Part shown: positions 23,265-32,236 of the stretch, piece by piece | Position numbering within the stretch: the first letter of the stretch is position 1 | How the letters are laid out: every line of letters starts with the position of its first letter | Assembly: GCA_016699675.1 (NCBI GenBank) | Contig: CP064985.1 | Location: 4,154,001-4,218,000, forward strand | Direction: 5' to 3' | Length of the DNA: 64,000 nucleotides | Origin: Austwickia sp. | GTDB taxonomy: Bacteria > Actinomycetota > Actinomycetes > Actinomycetales > Dermatophilaceae | Notes under the pieces: model-generated | Databases searched by the model: none | What the model was told of the DNA's origin: nothing | The model's input: the letters and a program-made list of their open reading frames with translations, nothing else | Made by a program: the position numbers and the translations under genes

Positions 23265-25136
23265 ATGCAGATGATCCAGGGCACGCTCGACGACGTGGGG
23301 ACGCCGCTGCACGAGGTCACCTTCGTCGTCGTCGATCTGGAGACGACCGGCGGCAGCGCGGCGGACTGCGCCATCACCGAGATCGGTGCGGTCAAGGTGC
23401 GCGGCGGCGAGCGGCTCGGCCAGTTCCAGACGCTGGTGAACCCCGGCCGCCCGATCCCCGCGTTCATCCAGGTGCTCACGGGCATCACTCCTGCCATGGT
23501 CACGACCGCGCCGCGGCTCTCCGCCGCCCTCCCGGCGTTCTTCGAGTTCGCCGGCGACTGCGTCCTGGTCGCCCACAACGCCCCGTTCGACGTCTCCTTC
23601 CTCAAGGCCGGGGCCGCCCAGCTGGGCATGCCATGGCCCGGTTTCCCGGTGCTGGACACGGCCCACCTCGCCCGTCAGTTGGTCCCGCGCGACGAGGCGC
23701 CCAACCGCAAGCTCGGCACGCTGGCCGCGCTGTTCGGCGCGGCGCAGACCCCCGACCACCGGGCCCTGCACGACGCTTCGGCCACGGTCGACGTCCTGCA
23801 CGCCCTGATGGGTCGGGTCGGCAACCTCGGGGTCACGACGCTGGAGGAGCTCACGACGTACAGCTCGCGGGTCTCGACCTCCCAGCGCCGCAAGCGTCAT
23901 CTCGCCGACCGCCTCCCGTCGGCGCCCGGGGTGTACCTGTTCAAGGACGCGCGCGGGCAGGTGCTGTACGTCGGGACCTCGCAAGACATCCGGCGCCGGG
24001 TCCGGACCTACTTCACGGCGTCGGAGCATCGGAGCCGGATGGGCGAGATGGTCTCGGTGGCCGAGTCCGTCACCGCCGTGGTGTGCGCCACGCCCCTGGA
24101 GGCCCAGGTCCGCGAGCTGCGCCTCATCGCCGAGCATGAGCCTCGCTACAACCGTCGCTCCCGCCGGTCCCGACGGCGCCCCTGGGTCAAACTCACCGCC
24201 GAGACCTACCCGCGGCTGTCCATCGTGGCGCACGTGCGCGCGGACGGAGCCACCTACCTCGGCCCGTTCTCCGGGCGCCGCACCGCGGAGGAGGCGGTGG
24301 CCGCCCTCCACGACGTCCTGCCGCTGCGGCGCTGCAGCGACCACATCGGGCCGCGCACACGCGGCCAAGCCTGCGTCTTGTTCGAGATGGGTCGCTGCGG
24401 CGCACCGTGCGAGCATCGGCAGAGCGCGGCGGCGTACGCCGAGGTGGCCGCCGCGGCGGTCGCCGCCATGACGGCCGACTGCCGGCACCTGACCGCGAGC
24501 TTGCGGGATCGGATGGCGACGCTGGCGCGGGATGAACGGTACGAGGACGCGGCCGTCGCCCGCGACCGGATGTCGGCGCTGGTCCGGGGCGCCGCGCGGG
24601 CCCAACGGGTGGCGCCCCTCGCCGCCGCCGCGGAGATCGTGGCCGCGCGACGCGCCCCGGCGGGCGGCTGGGAGGTGGCCTCCATTCGGTACGGGCGGCT
24701 GGCCGGCACGACGGTCACCCCGCGCGGCGCCGACCCGATGCCCTTCATCGACGCCCTCCGCGCCAGCGCCGAGGTGATCGCCCCCGGGGTGGGGCCTGCC
24801 CCGGCGACCACGTCCGAGGAGACCGAGGTCATCCTCGCGTGGTTGGAGCGCGACGACGTCCGGCTGGTCCACCTGGACGGCACCTGGTCAAGCCCCGCGT
24901 ACGGCGCCGCCGGCGAGGGCCTCCGCAGCGGCCAGCAGGCAAGATCCGTCGCCGCCCGGTCGCCCCGGAGCCTGGCCCCGCCGCCCCCTAGCCCTGCCCC
25001 GTCGCCACCTCGTCTCACCCCGTCGCAAGGTCGTGCTGGCCCGACGTCCCTGGGTCCGGCGCCGACGCCCCCCGATCCGGCCCGGGCGCCGCAGGACGCT
25101 CAGCTGTCCCAACCCCGGTCTACAGTGGCGAGGTGA
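23265..25136 (+). CDS. DEDDh exonuclease fused to a GIY-YIG/UvrC-like domain
   Basis: 623 residues. N-terminal exonuclease (about 15-180): VVVDLETTGG (D24, E26), HNAPFDVSFL near 103 and HRALHDASATVDVL near 170 supply the DEDDh residues, as in DnaQ/epsilon. A GIY-YIG nuclease-like domain follows (about 218-300: APGVYLFKDARGQVLYVGTS), then a UvrC-like middle with CVLFEMGRCGAPC and an UvrB-binding-like helix ALVRDRM-type region. The last about 70 residues are Pro/Ser-rich and disordered. It corresponds to Rv2191 in M. tuberculosis. It probably acts in DNA repair, and its promoter element points to damage induction. The downstream AsnC-like gene overlaps the stop by 4 bp. Confidence 0.92.
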   Translation: MQMIQGTLDDVGTPLHEVTFVVVDLETTGGSAADCAITEIGAVKVRGGERLGQFQTLVNPGRPIPAFIQVLTGITPAMVTTAPRLSAALPAFFEFAGDCVLVAHNAPFDVSFLKAGAAQLGMPWPGFPVLDTAHLARQLVPRDEAPNRKLGTLAALFGAAQTPDHRALHDASATVDVLHALMGRVGNLGVTTLEELTTYSSRVSTSQRRKRHLADRLPSAPGVYLFKDARGQVLYVGTSQDIRRRVRTYFTASEHRSRMGEMVSVAESVTAVVCATPLEAQVRELRLIAEHEPRYNRRSRRSRRRPWVKLTAETYPRLSIVAHVRADGATYLGPFSGRRTAEEAVAALHDVLPLRRCSDHIGPRTRGQACVLFEMGRCGAPCEHRQSAAAYAEVAAAAVAAMTADCRHLTASLRDRMATLARDERYEDAAVARDRMSALVRGAARAQRVAPLAAAAEIVAARRAPAGGWEVASIRYGRLAGTTVTPRGADPMPFIDALRASAEVIAPGVGPAPATTSEETEVILAWLERDDVRLVHLDGTWSSPAYGAAGEGLRSGQQARSVAARSPRSLAPPPPSPAPSPPRLTPSQGRAGPTSLGPAPTPPDPARAPQDAQLSQPRSTVAR

Positions 25137-25411
25137 TCACCGCCATCGTCCTCATCAACGCAGACGTCGACAAGATCCCCGAGGTGGCCCAGGCGATCGC
25201 GGAGCAGCCCGGCGTCCGGGAGGTCTACTCCGTTACCGGCGACTGCGACCTCATCGCCCTCGTGCAGGTCGAGCACCACGACGACTTCGCCGATGTCATC
25301 GCCGACCGCCTCAACAAGACCCCCGGGGTGCAGGGGACGCAGACCCACATCGCCTTCCGGCAGTACGGCGCGAGCGATCTCGAGGCGGCCTTCAGCATCG
25401 GACTGGACTGA
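25133..25411 (+). CDS. Lrp/AsnC-type ligand-binding (RAM) domain protein
   Basis: 92 residues, a stand-alone RAM domain without the DNA-binding helix-turn-helix: MITAIVLINADVDKIPEVAQ, VREVYSVTGDCDLIALV and VQGTQTHIAFRQY show the beta-alpha-beta-beta-alpha-beta pattern. Such stand-alone domains bind amino acids and form dimers to decamers. The GTG start overlaps the exonuclease stop (GTGA), so translation is coupled. The same pair is conserved in related actinobacteria, between the exonuclease gene and trpD; its biochemical role is unclear. Confidence 0.9.
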   Translation: MITAIVLINADVDKIPEVAQAIAEQPGVREVYSVTGDCDLIALVQVEHHDDFADVIADRLNKTPGVQGTQTHIAFRQYGASDLEAAFSIGLD

Positions 25412-25453
25412 GCGCGGCTGGCCAACCCTCGCGGACCCGGCCCCCAGCCGGCG

Positions 25454-26521
25454 TCAGTGCCCGGCGGCGGGATAGGACGTCGTGACCTGGCTCCACTCGG
25501 TCAACTTGGCCGCGGCCGCCCCCGAGTCGATGACCTGCTCGGCGCGGTCCATCCCGGCGCGCAGGTCGGCCTCGAAGGCGTCCTGATCGTCGCCTGAGTC
25601 GGTCGCCATCACGGCCAGCGCGACGCCGGCGTTGAGCACGACGGCGTCCCGGATCGGGCCCCGCGCTCCCGCGAAGACGTCGCGCACCACCTGCGCGTTG
25701 TGCTCCGGGCTCCCCCCGCGCAGGCTCGCCAGCGGGGCGAGCGCAAGACCCACCCGCTCCGGGTCCACGGTGCGTTCGCGCACCTGCCCGCCCCGAACCC
25801 ACCAGCACCGCGACGTCGTCGAGATCGTCAGTTCGTCGAGGCCGTCGTCGCCGCGGAACACGGCGGTGTCCCGACCGCGGGCGGCGAAGACCCCCGCGAC
25901 GAGCGGAGCCAACCGGGGGTCGGCGACCCCCACGGCGGCGTACTCCGGCTGCGCCGGATTGGTCAGCGGTCCCAGCACGTTGAAGACGGTCGGGATGCCG
26001 AGGTCCCGGCGCGGCCCCGCGGTGTGCCGGAACGAGGGGTGGAAGACCTGCGCGAAGCAGAACGTGATCCCGGCCCGGCCGGCCACCTCGGCGACCTGCG
26101 CGGGCGTCAGCTTCAGGTTGACCCCGAGCGACTCGAGCACGTCCGCGGTCCCGGAACTGGACGATGCCGCCCGGTTGCCGTGCTTGACGATGGTCGCGCC
26201 CGCGGCGGCACAGGTGAGCGCCGCCATCGTCGAGATGTTGACGGTGTGGGCCCGGTCGCCGCCGGTCCCGACGATGTCCAGACTCGGCCCGGGCACCTCG
26301 ATGCGATGGGCATGCGCGAGCATCTCGTCGGCGATGCCGGTGAGCTCGCCGACGGTTTCGCCCTTGGCGCGCAGGGCCACGACGAAGGCGGCCACCTGGG
26401 TCGGGGCGGCGTCACCGCTCATGATGCGGCCCATCGCCCACGACGCGGTCGGGGCGTCGAGATCCGTCCCGGCCAGCAGCGACGTCAGGACATCCGGCCA
26501 GGTCGGCTCGCAAACCTCCAT
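25454..26521 (-). CDS. trpD: Anthranilate phosphoribosyltransferase
   Basis: 355 residues. Transfers phosphoribose from PRPP to anthranilate in tryptophan synthesis. The glycine-rich PRPP loop GTGGDRAHTVNIST is near 84-97, KHGNRAASSSSGTADVLE near 111 contains the conserved KHGNR site, and FHPSFRH and NVLGPLTNPA are also present. The C-terminal half carries GDDGLDELTISTTS. The ATG at 26521 overlaps the stop of the receiver gene by one base (TGATG). The counterpart in M. tuberculosis is Rv2192c, convergent with the exonuclease and divergent from ctaE in the same way. Confidence 0.95.
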   Translation of the reverse strand: MEVCEPTWPDVLTSLLAGTDLDAPTASWAMGRIMSGDAAPTQVAAFVVALRAKGETVGELTGIADEMLAHAHRIEVPGPSLDIVGTGGDRAHTVNISTMAALTCAAAGATIVKHGNRAASSSSGTADVLESLGVNLKLTPAQVAEVAGRAGITFCFAQVFHPSFRHTAGPRRDLGIPTVFNVLGPLTNPAQPEYAAVGVADPRLAPLVAGVFAARGRDTAVFRGDDGLDELTISTTSRCWWVRGGQVRERTVDPERVGLALAPLASLRGGSPEHNAQVVRDVFAGARGPIRDAVVLNAGVALAVMATDSGDDQDAFEADLRAGMDRAEQVIDSGAAAAKLTEWSQVTTSYPAAGH

Positions 26522-26973
26522 CAGGCGGGCTTGACCGCTTCGCGCGCGGCGATCTCGGCCACCGCCCGGGCCATGGTGACCGGGTCCAGCGGATGCGGCA
26601 CCGCGCCGTCGGCGTACGACCAAGCCGCCAGCCAATCGTCCTGCGGGCGTCCGGTGAGCACGATGATCGGTGGGCACTCATAGAACTCGTGCTTGAACTG
26701 CCGGCACATGCCCAGCCCGCCGTACGGGGCCGACTCGCCATCGAGGATCAGCAGGTCGAAGGAACTGGTGCGCATGGCCTCCTCGGCGGCCGCGGGAGTG
26801 GCGCACTCGAGCCAGGACTCGACCTCGACATCACGCGCGGGGCGGCGACCGACGGCGACCCGGACGGCGTCCCGGGTGGATCGGTCATCGCTGTAGAGCA
26901 GAATCCGCAGTCGGCGCGTGGCACCTTCCGTGGCGTGGGTCAGCTCCCCGGGAGTGTCGTGAGATGCGCTCAT
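26521..26973 (-). CDS. Atypical response-regulator receiver protein
   Basis: 150 residues: an N-terminal about 20 flexible residues, then a CheY-like fold with RRLRILLYSDDRSTRDAV (acidic pair D-D), the phospho-acceptor aspartate in LLILDGESAPYGG, PPIIVLTGRPQDDW (switch Thr) and VPHPLDPVTMARAVAEI, where the usual lysine of the last strand is missing or moved. No output domain, so it either works through protein contacts or is a degenerate receiver. It is first in a pair with trpD and divergent from ctaE across 272 bp. No partner kinase is visible. Confidence 0.78.
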   Translation of the reverse strand: MSASHDTPGELTHATEGATRRLRILLYSDDRSTRDAVRVAVGRRPARDVEVESWLECATPAAAEEAMRTSSFDLLILDGESAPYGGLGMCRQFKHEFYECPPIIVLTGRPQDDWLAAWSYADGAVPHPLDPVTMARAVAEIAAREAVKPA

Positions 26974-27245
26974 ACCGCGAATCCTAGCGAGGCGGCCGCC
27001 CAACGCCAGTGTCGCGCCGGGCGTCGGAACGCTGGGGGCCGCGCCGGCCGCCGAGAGGGCGCCATTGGCCGCTGTCGCAGCGGGTTCCACCGCTGGCAGC
27101 GGCGCTTGGCGGCGGTCGGCACGGCGCTGATCTGCGCACGTCTTCGGCCGTTCACCTTCAGCAACCGACCGTTGAGCGACGATCCGTTCGCCGCGCATCG
27201 GCCAGCCTTCCGCGGGGGCGAATCGCCCTCTCCGATGCGGCAATA

Positions 27246-27920
27246 ATGGCGCCCGTGGCGACCGCAACCTCAGTACACCCTTCCAGCCCCGGCTCCCGGC
27301 CCGGCGTCATTCCCGGCCACGGCCCGGTGACCCGTCCCAACATGGCGTCGGTCGGGACGATGATCTGGCTGTCGAGCGAACTCATGTTCTTCGCCGGACT
27401 CTTCGCGATCTACTTCACGATCCGATCGGTCCGACCCGAGGTCTGGGCGCATGACACCGCCCAGCTGAACTTCCCGTTCGCGTTCACCAACACCTTGATC
27501 CTCGTGATCTCGTCCGTGTGGTGCCAGCTCGGGGTGTTCGCCGCCGAGCACGGCAAGGGCAAGCGCACCGGCAAGCTGTTCGACGTCAAGAACTGGGGCA
27601 TGCGCGAGTGGTACGTGCTGACCTACCTGTTCGGCGCCGTCTTCGTCGCCGGCCAGGTCTGGGAATACGCGACCTTGACCTCGGAGGGCCTGACGCTGAG
27701 CCACGACGCCTGGACGTCGTGCTTCTTCATCACCACCGGCTTCCACGGCATCCACGTCACCGGCGGCCTGATCGCCTTCCTCATCATCATCGGCCGCAGC
27801 TTCACGGCCCGGCGCTACACCCACCGGCAAGCCACCGGCGCCATCGTGACGTCGTACTACTGGCACTTCGTCGACGTCGTGTGGATCGCCCTGTTCTTCG
27901 TGATCTACGTGCTGAAGTAG
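27246..27920 (+). CDS. ctaE: Cytochrome c oxidase subunit III (aa3-type)
   Basis: 224 residues with five membrane helices: GTMIWLSSELMFFAGLFAIY near 36, FTNTLILVISSVWCQLGVFA near 76, WYVLTYLFGAVFVAGQVWEY near 116, TTGFHGIHVTGGLIAFLIII near 158 and YYWHFVDVVWIALFFVIYVL near 200, with the conserved SSELMFF and WHFVDVVW motifs. It is a subunit of the respiratory complex IV, paired with complex III in an actinobacterial supercomplex. Gene order ctaE-qcrC-qcrA-qcrB is the standard one in Actinobacteria. The start ATG is the first in-frame one with good spacing; the long upstream extension has poor codon use. Confidence 0.95.
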   Translation: MAPVATATSVHPSSPGSRPGVIPGHGPVTRPNMASVGTMIWLSSELMFFAGLFAIYFTIRSVRPEVWAHDTAQLNFPFAFTNTLILVISSVWCQLGVFAAEHGKGKRTGKLFDVKNWGMREWYVLTYLFGAVFVAGQVWEYATLTSEGLTLSHDAWTSCFFITTGFHGIHVTGGLIAFLIIIGRSFTARRYTHRQATGAIVTSYYWHFVDVVWIALFFVIYVLK

Positions 27921-27971
27921 CACCCGCCTACTCCCCTACTCCCGCCAGCGCACGCCCGAAGGAACACCGCC

Positions 27972-28766
27972 GTGAAATCCGTCGCAGCCCGCCGCCGCCA
28001 CCCGGCCGCGTTCGTTCTGTTGCTCTTGTTGGGCCTGTTCATCACCGGGGGCGCGTACGCCGCATTGGCCCCCACGACGGCCCAGGCCGGCGCCCCGACC
28101 GCCAACGCGGCGGAGGAGACCAAGGCCGGGGAGAAGCTCTTCCTCGCCAACTGCTCGACCTGTCACGGCATCGGCGCCGTCGGCACCAAGGACGGGCCGA
28201 GCCTGGTCGGCGTCGGCGCGGCCTCTGTCGACTTCCAGGTCGGCACAGGGCGCATGCCGCTTCCGCAGGCCAACGTTCAGGCCAAGCGCAACAAGGTGCA
28301 GTTCGACGACGAGCAGATCAAGCAGATGGCGGCCTACGTCGCCTCCCTCGGCCCTGGCCCCGGCATCCCCGACGCCAAGTACACCGAGGAGATGGAGGGC
28401 GCCAACCTCGCCCGCGGTGGCGACATCTTCCGCGTCAACTGCTCGATGTGCCACAACTACGCCGGCTCCGGCGGAGCGTTGACCCGCGGCAAGTTCGCTC
28501 CGCCGCTGCGCTCCATCGAGGGCAAGCACATCTACGAGGCCATGCTGACCGGCCCGCAGTCCATGCCGGTGTTCAACGACGCCAACCTGACGCCGGAGGC
28601 CAAGCGCGACGTCATCGCCTACATGCACGAGATCGACAAGGCCAACAACACCGGCGGGCACTCGCTGGGCTCGTTCGGCCCGGTCGCCGACGGTTACTTC
28701 CTCTGGCTCATCGCGATGCCGATCATGCTCGGCGCCGCCGTATGGCTGGGCCGCAAGGCCGCCTGA
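27972..28766 (+). CDS. qcrC: Cytochrome bc1 complex diheme cytochrome c subunit
   Basis: 264 residues. After a positively charged start and an N-terminal membrane helix (FVLLLLLGLFITGGAYAALA), two CxxCH heme motifs follow: NCSTCHGIG near 60 and NCSMCHNYA near 156. The C-terminal membrane anchor is GYFLWLIAMPIMLGAAVWL. Diheme c subunits replace the separate cytochrome c in actinobacteria, carrying electrons straight to complex IV. The GTG at 27972 has AAGGAA upstream. It is 51 bp after ctaE. Confidence 0.95.
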   Translation: MKSVAARRRHPAAFVLLLLLGLFITGGAYAALAPTTAQAGAPTANAAEETKAGEKLFLANCSTCHGIGAVGTKDGPSLVGVGAASVDFQVGTGRMPLPQANVQAKRNKVQFDDEQIKQMAAYVASLGPGPGIPDAKYTEEMEGANLARGGDIFRVNCSMCHNYAGSGGALTRGKFAPPLRSIEGKHIYEAMLTGPQSMPVFNDANLTPEAKRDVIAYMHEIDKANNTGGHSLGSFGPVADGYFLWLIAMPIMLGAAVWLGRKAA

Positions 28767-28827
28767 TCCGCCCCTTTCATCCGGGTGAGCGCCTCGCCCG
28801 GCAGGCCCGCACCGACAGGAACGATGC

Positions 28828-29976
28828 ATGAACGCCAACGGCTCCCACCCAGGGCCAGACGGGCACGCCCGCCCGGAGAACCCGCACGTGACCGGTCAAG
28901 AGGTCTCCCTCGAACACGGCCACGTGGCCGGGGTGGCCACCGCCGACCGGTTCGACAACCCGGGCCTGCCGCCCCACAAGCTCCGGCACGCCGACGTCGA
29001 CCCCAAGGCCGCCAAGCGTGCCGAACGTCAGGTGGCGACGATGTTCGGGTTGTCGATCCTGGGCACCCTGGGCTTCCTGGTGGCGTACTTCGCCATTCCG
29101 ATGCACAAGTACGTGTGGATCCCGTGGTTCGGCAACCTGGACCTCCTGCACACCTTGTTCGGCGTCTTCCTCGGCCTGTCGCTGCTGGGCATCGGCCTGG
29201 GAGCCGTGCATTGGGCGAAGACCCTGATGCCCGACACCGAGGTGGTCGAGGAGCGCCACCCGATCGTCTCTTCGGCGGAGAACCGTCAGGGTGTCATCGA
29301 CACCCTCGGCCGCGGTGCCGAGCAGAGCCAGATCGCCCGTCGGCCCCTGATCAAGGTCGCCGGGGGCACGGCCCTCGGGATCTTCGCGCTGCCGATGCTC
29401 GTCCAGCTGATCGGTGGGCTCGGCAAGATGGGCGATGCGCAGGAAGAGTTGCGCCACACGTTCTGGCGCAAGGGCCTTCGCCTGATGACCGACCCCGAGA
29501 ACCGGCCGATCAAGGCTTCCGACGTCACGATGGGGTCGGTCTACCACGTGCTTCCCGAAGGGATTCACGACAACCCCAAGCAGAAGCCGGACGAGGGCCA
29601 GACCTTCCAGCATGACGAGCAACTCGGTGTGCTGGAGCGCAAGGCCAAGGCGGCGGTCCTGCTCATGCGCCTGGACCCGGCGTCGTTCGTGAACAGCAAG
29701 GCCCGGGACTGGGGCTACCACGGCATCGTCGCCTACAGCAAGATCTGCACCCACGCCGGCTGCCCGGTCGGTCTGTACGAGCAGCAGACGCACCACCTGC
29801 TGTGCCCGTGCCACCAGTCCACGTTCGACGTCACGAACGACTGTGAGGTCATCTTCGGCCCGGCCCGTCGCGCGCTGCCGCAGCTGAAGATCACCGTGGA
29901 CAAGGACGGCTACCTGATCGCCGATGACGGTTTCGCCGAGCCCGTCGGCCCGAGCTTCTGGACGCGTAAACGATGA
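28828..29976 (+). CDS. qcrA: Rieske iron-sulfur subunit of the bc1 complex
   Basis: 382 residues with three membrane helices in the N-terminal half: FGLSILGTLGFLVAYFAIPM near 72, LDLLHTLFGVFLGLSLLGIG near 106 and the AGGTALGIFALPMLVQLIGG stretch near 178. This is the actinobacterial three-helix type. The C-terminal Rieske domain has CTHAGCPVGLY near 306 and CPCHQSTFD near 327, with the Cys and His ligands of the 2Fe-2S cluster. It passes electrons from menaquinol to the cytochrome c subunit. Start ATG at 28828; its stop overlaps the qcrB start (ATGA). Confidence 0.95.
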   Translation: MNANGSHPGPDGHARPENPHVTGQEVSLEHGHVAGVATADRFDNPGLPPHKLRHADVDPKAAKRAERQVATMFGLSILGTLGFLVAYFAIPMHKYVWIPWFGNLDLLHTLFGVFLGLSLLGIGLGAVHWAKTLMPDTEVVEERHPIVSSAENRQGVIDTLGRGAEQSQIARRPLIKVAGGTALGIFALPMLVQLIGGLGKMGDAQEELRHTFWRKGLRLMTDPENRPIKASDVTMGSVYHVLPEGIHDNPKQKPDEGQTFQHDEQLGVLERKAKAAVLLMRLDPASFVNSKARDWGYHGIVAYSKICTHAGCPVGLYEQQTHHLLCPCHQSTFDVTNDCEVIFGPARRALPQLKITVDKDGYLIADDGFAEPVGPSFWTRKR

Positions 29977-31802
29977 CCACGACATCCTCCTCCCGCAACG
30001 AGCGCGCCCAGGCGGCGGCTGATTCCCTTCGCGTCGACGACCGGCCCCCGGCCCGCGACGCGGGCAAGACCGGCGGCCGCATCGGCGGTCTGGCCAACTG
30101 GATGGACGAGCGCACCGGCGGCGCCGGGGCGATGCGCTACTTCATGAACAAGGTCTTCCCGGACCACTGGTCGTTCATGCTCGGCGAAGTCGCCATGTAC
30201 TCGATGGTGGTCGCCCTCCTCACCGGGGTCTTCCTCACCTTCTGGTTCGTGCCGAGCGCCGGCCATATCACCTACGAGGGCAGCTACATCCCGCTTCGTG
30301 GGCTCGGCATGTCGGAGGCTTACGCCTCGACCCTGGACATCAGTTTCGACGTCCGCGGCGGCCTGCTGCTGCGCCAGCTGCACCACTGGTCCGCGCTGTT
30401 CTTCGTGGCGGCCGTCGGCCTGCACGCCTGCCGGGTGTTCTTCACCGGTGCGTTCCGCAAGCCCCGCGAGATCAACTGGGTCATCGGCACGGTGCTGCTG
30501 CTGCTGGCCTGCATCGAGGGCTTCGCCGGTTACTCCCTTCCCGACGACCTGCTCTCCGGCACCGGCATCCGCGTCATGGAGGGCTTCGTCGAGTCGAGCC
30601 CGATCATCGGCTCCTGGCTGTCCTACATGATCTTCGGCGGTGCGTTCCCCGGCGAGATGATCATCCCCCGGCTCTACATCGCGCACGTCCTTCTCGTGCC
30701 TGCGATCATCATCGGCCTGTTCACCGCTCACCTGCTGCTGGTGGTCGTGCACAAGCACACCCAGTTCCCTGGGCCCGGCAAGACCAACAACAACGTGGTC
30801 GGGTTCCCGGTCATGCCGGTCTACGCGGCCAAGGCCGGTGGTTTCTTCTTCATCGTGTTCGGCATCATCGCCCTGATCTCGGGGCTGGTGGCCATCAACC
30901 CGGTGTGGATGTACGGCCCCTACGATCCCTCCCCCGTCACCGCGGACAGCCAGCCGGACTGGTACATGGGCTTCGCCGACGGCGCGCTGCGGCTCCTGCC
31001 CGGCTGGCTGGAGGTCGAGCTCTTCGGCTGGACGCTGAGCCTGAACCTGGCCCTCGGCTCGATCATCCTGCTTCCCGTCGTCTTCACCCTGATGGGCGCG
31101 TACCCGTTCTTCGAGTCCTGGGTCACCGGTGACAAGCGTGAGCACCACCTGCTCGACCGCCCGCGCAACGCCCCGACCCGCACCGCCATCGGTATGGCCG
31201 CCCTGACCATGTATCTGGTGATGTTCCTCGCGGCCGGCAACGACCTCATGGCCATCAAGATGGGGTTGTCGATCAACGACATCACCCGGGCGCTGCAGAT
31301 CCTCTTCTTCGTCGGACCGGTCATCGCCTTCTTCGTCACGAAGCGGCTGTGTCTGTCTCTGCAGCGGGCCGACCGCGACAAGGCGCTGCACGGTCGGGAG
31401 ACCGGCCGGATCGTCCGGACCCCTGAGGGTCGCTTCTTCGAGGCTCACGAGCCGTTGTCGGACTACGACCGATGGGTCCTGGTCCAGCACGAGGCGCCGC
31501 GTCCGCTGGAGCTGACGGCCGGCAACGACGCCATGGGCAACGTCGACCCCAAGGCGGCGGTGTCGAAGAACCGGCTGCGCATGTCGAAGTTCTTCTTCTC
31601 CGACCGGGTCGAGCCCGTCACGCCGGCCGACCTGGCCGACCAGCACCACCACGACGACACGTCGATGCTGGCCATCGACCCGGCCGACTTCGGTGGCGTC
31701 ATGCACGGCGGAGCCGAGGAGCTGCCCGCTGGCCGTTCCTACAGCCACGAGCACCAGCCGCACGGTCCGGAGCATCACGGCAAGCACCCCAAGAACGGCT
31801 AA
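29973..31802 (+). CDS. qcrB: Cytochrome b subunit of the bc1 complex
   Basis: 609 residues. The eight-helix cytochrome b core is seen from about 55 to 460, with heme-ligand histidines in QLHHWSALFFVAAVGLHACR (near 137) and HVLLVPAIIIGLFTAHLLLV (near 240). The quinol-site motif PYDPS replaces PEWY-type sequence near 315. Typical actinobacterial QcrB is about 540-550 residues; here the tail from about 480 is longer and ends in a His-rich stretch (YSHEHQPHGPEHHG). The ATG overlaps the qcrA stop, so translation is coupled. A strong terminator follows. Confidence 0.95.
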   Translation: MTTTSSSRNERAQAAADSLRVDDRPPARDAGKTGGRIGGLANWMDERTGGAGAMRYFMNKVFPDHWSFMLGEVAMYSMVVALLTGVFLTFWFVPSAGHITYEGSYIPLRGLGMSEAYASTLDISFDVRGGLLLRQLHHWSALFFVAAVGLHACRVFFTGAFRKPREINWVIGTVLLLLACIEGFAGYSLPDDLLSGTGIRVMEGFVESSPIIGSWLSYMIFGGAFPGEMIIPRLYIAHVLLVPAIIIGLFTAHLLLVVVHKHTQFPGPGKTNNNVVGFPVMPVYAAKAGGFFFIVFGIIALISGLVAINPVWMYGPYDPSPVTADSQPDWYMGFADGALRLLPGWLEVELFGWTLSLNLALGSIILLPVVFTLMGAYPFFESWVTGDKREHHLLDRPRNAPTRTAIGMAALTMYLVMFLAAGNDLMAIKMGLSINDITRALQILFFVGPVIAFFVTKRLCLSLQRADRDKALHGRETGRIVRTPEGRFFEAHEPLSDYDRWVLVQHEAPRPLELTAGNDAMGNVDPKAAVSKNRLRMSKFFFSDRVEPVTPADLADQHHHDDTSMLAIDPADFGGVMHGGAEELPAGRSYSHEHQPHGPEHHGKHPKNG

Positions 31803-31821
31803 GTCGCCGCACGGGGTCTCA

Positions 31822-31858
31822 CCGAGGGCCGCACCCATCCCATGGGTGCGGCCCTCGG
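31822..31858 (+). terminator. Strong terminator after qcrB
   Basis: A perfect 16-bp stem (31822-31837 and 31843-31858, CCGAGGGCCGCACCCA and complement) with a 5-base TCCCA loop and a following GCTTT. It lies 20 bp after the qcrB stop and closes the ctaE-qcrCAB operon; it also sits just before the convergent DUF167 gene end, so it may work both ways. Confidence 0.85.
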
Positions 31859-31900
31859 GCTTTGTGCCTCGTTGCTGGCCCCCCACGAGGCCAGCGCCCG

Positions 31901-32179
31901 TCAGCGCTCCCGGAGTCGCGACGCAGTTGCCGCAAGCATCGCGTCGTCGCCGTCGATCTCCAACACCTTGCTGCGCGCCGTGGCTCCGCTGACGAGCCGT
32001 ACGTCGTGGCGGCGTACCCCGAACGCCTCGGCCACCGCCCGCAGCACCGCCTCGGTGGCCGCTCCGCCCACCGCCCGAGCCGTCACCGCGACGACGAGCG
32101 CCGGGGCGGACGACTCGCCGTACGATCCCCCGACGCGCGTCCTCGACGCTCCTGGCCGCACCCGCACCGCGATTCGCAC
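31901..32179 (-). CDS. DUF167 family protein
   Basis: 92 residues: RIAVRVRPGASRTRVGG at the N-terminus, then VVAVTARAVGGAATEAVLRA and RLVSGATARSKVLEIDGDD. These match the DUF167 (YggU-type) alpha-beta fold, in which VxPxAxR and SGxxxRxKxxxI are typical. Function unknown. The GTG at 32179 has GGGAG 9 bases upstream; no ATG in this frame fits. It is divergent from the metallopeptidase gene. Confidence 0.85.
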   Translation of the reverse strand: MRIAVRVRPGASRTRVGGSYGESSAPALVVAVTARAVGGAATEAVLRAVAEAFGVRRHDVRLVSGATARSKVLEIDGDDAMLAATASRLRER

Positions 32180-32236
32180 CCGTCCATTCTCCCGCCCGCC
32201 TCGACGTGGCCGCCCGCGCACGCGGTGCGCCAGACT

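Noticed and set aside
29910..31886. Open frame of 658 codons opposite qcrB
   Set aside because: No motifs; it mirrors the codon pattern of a definite respiratory gene.
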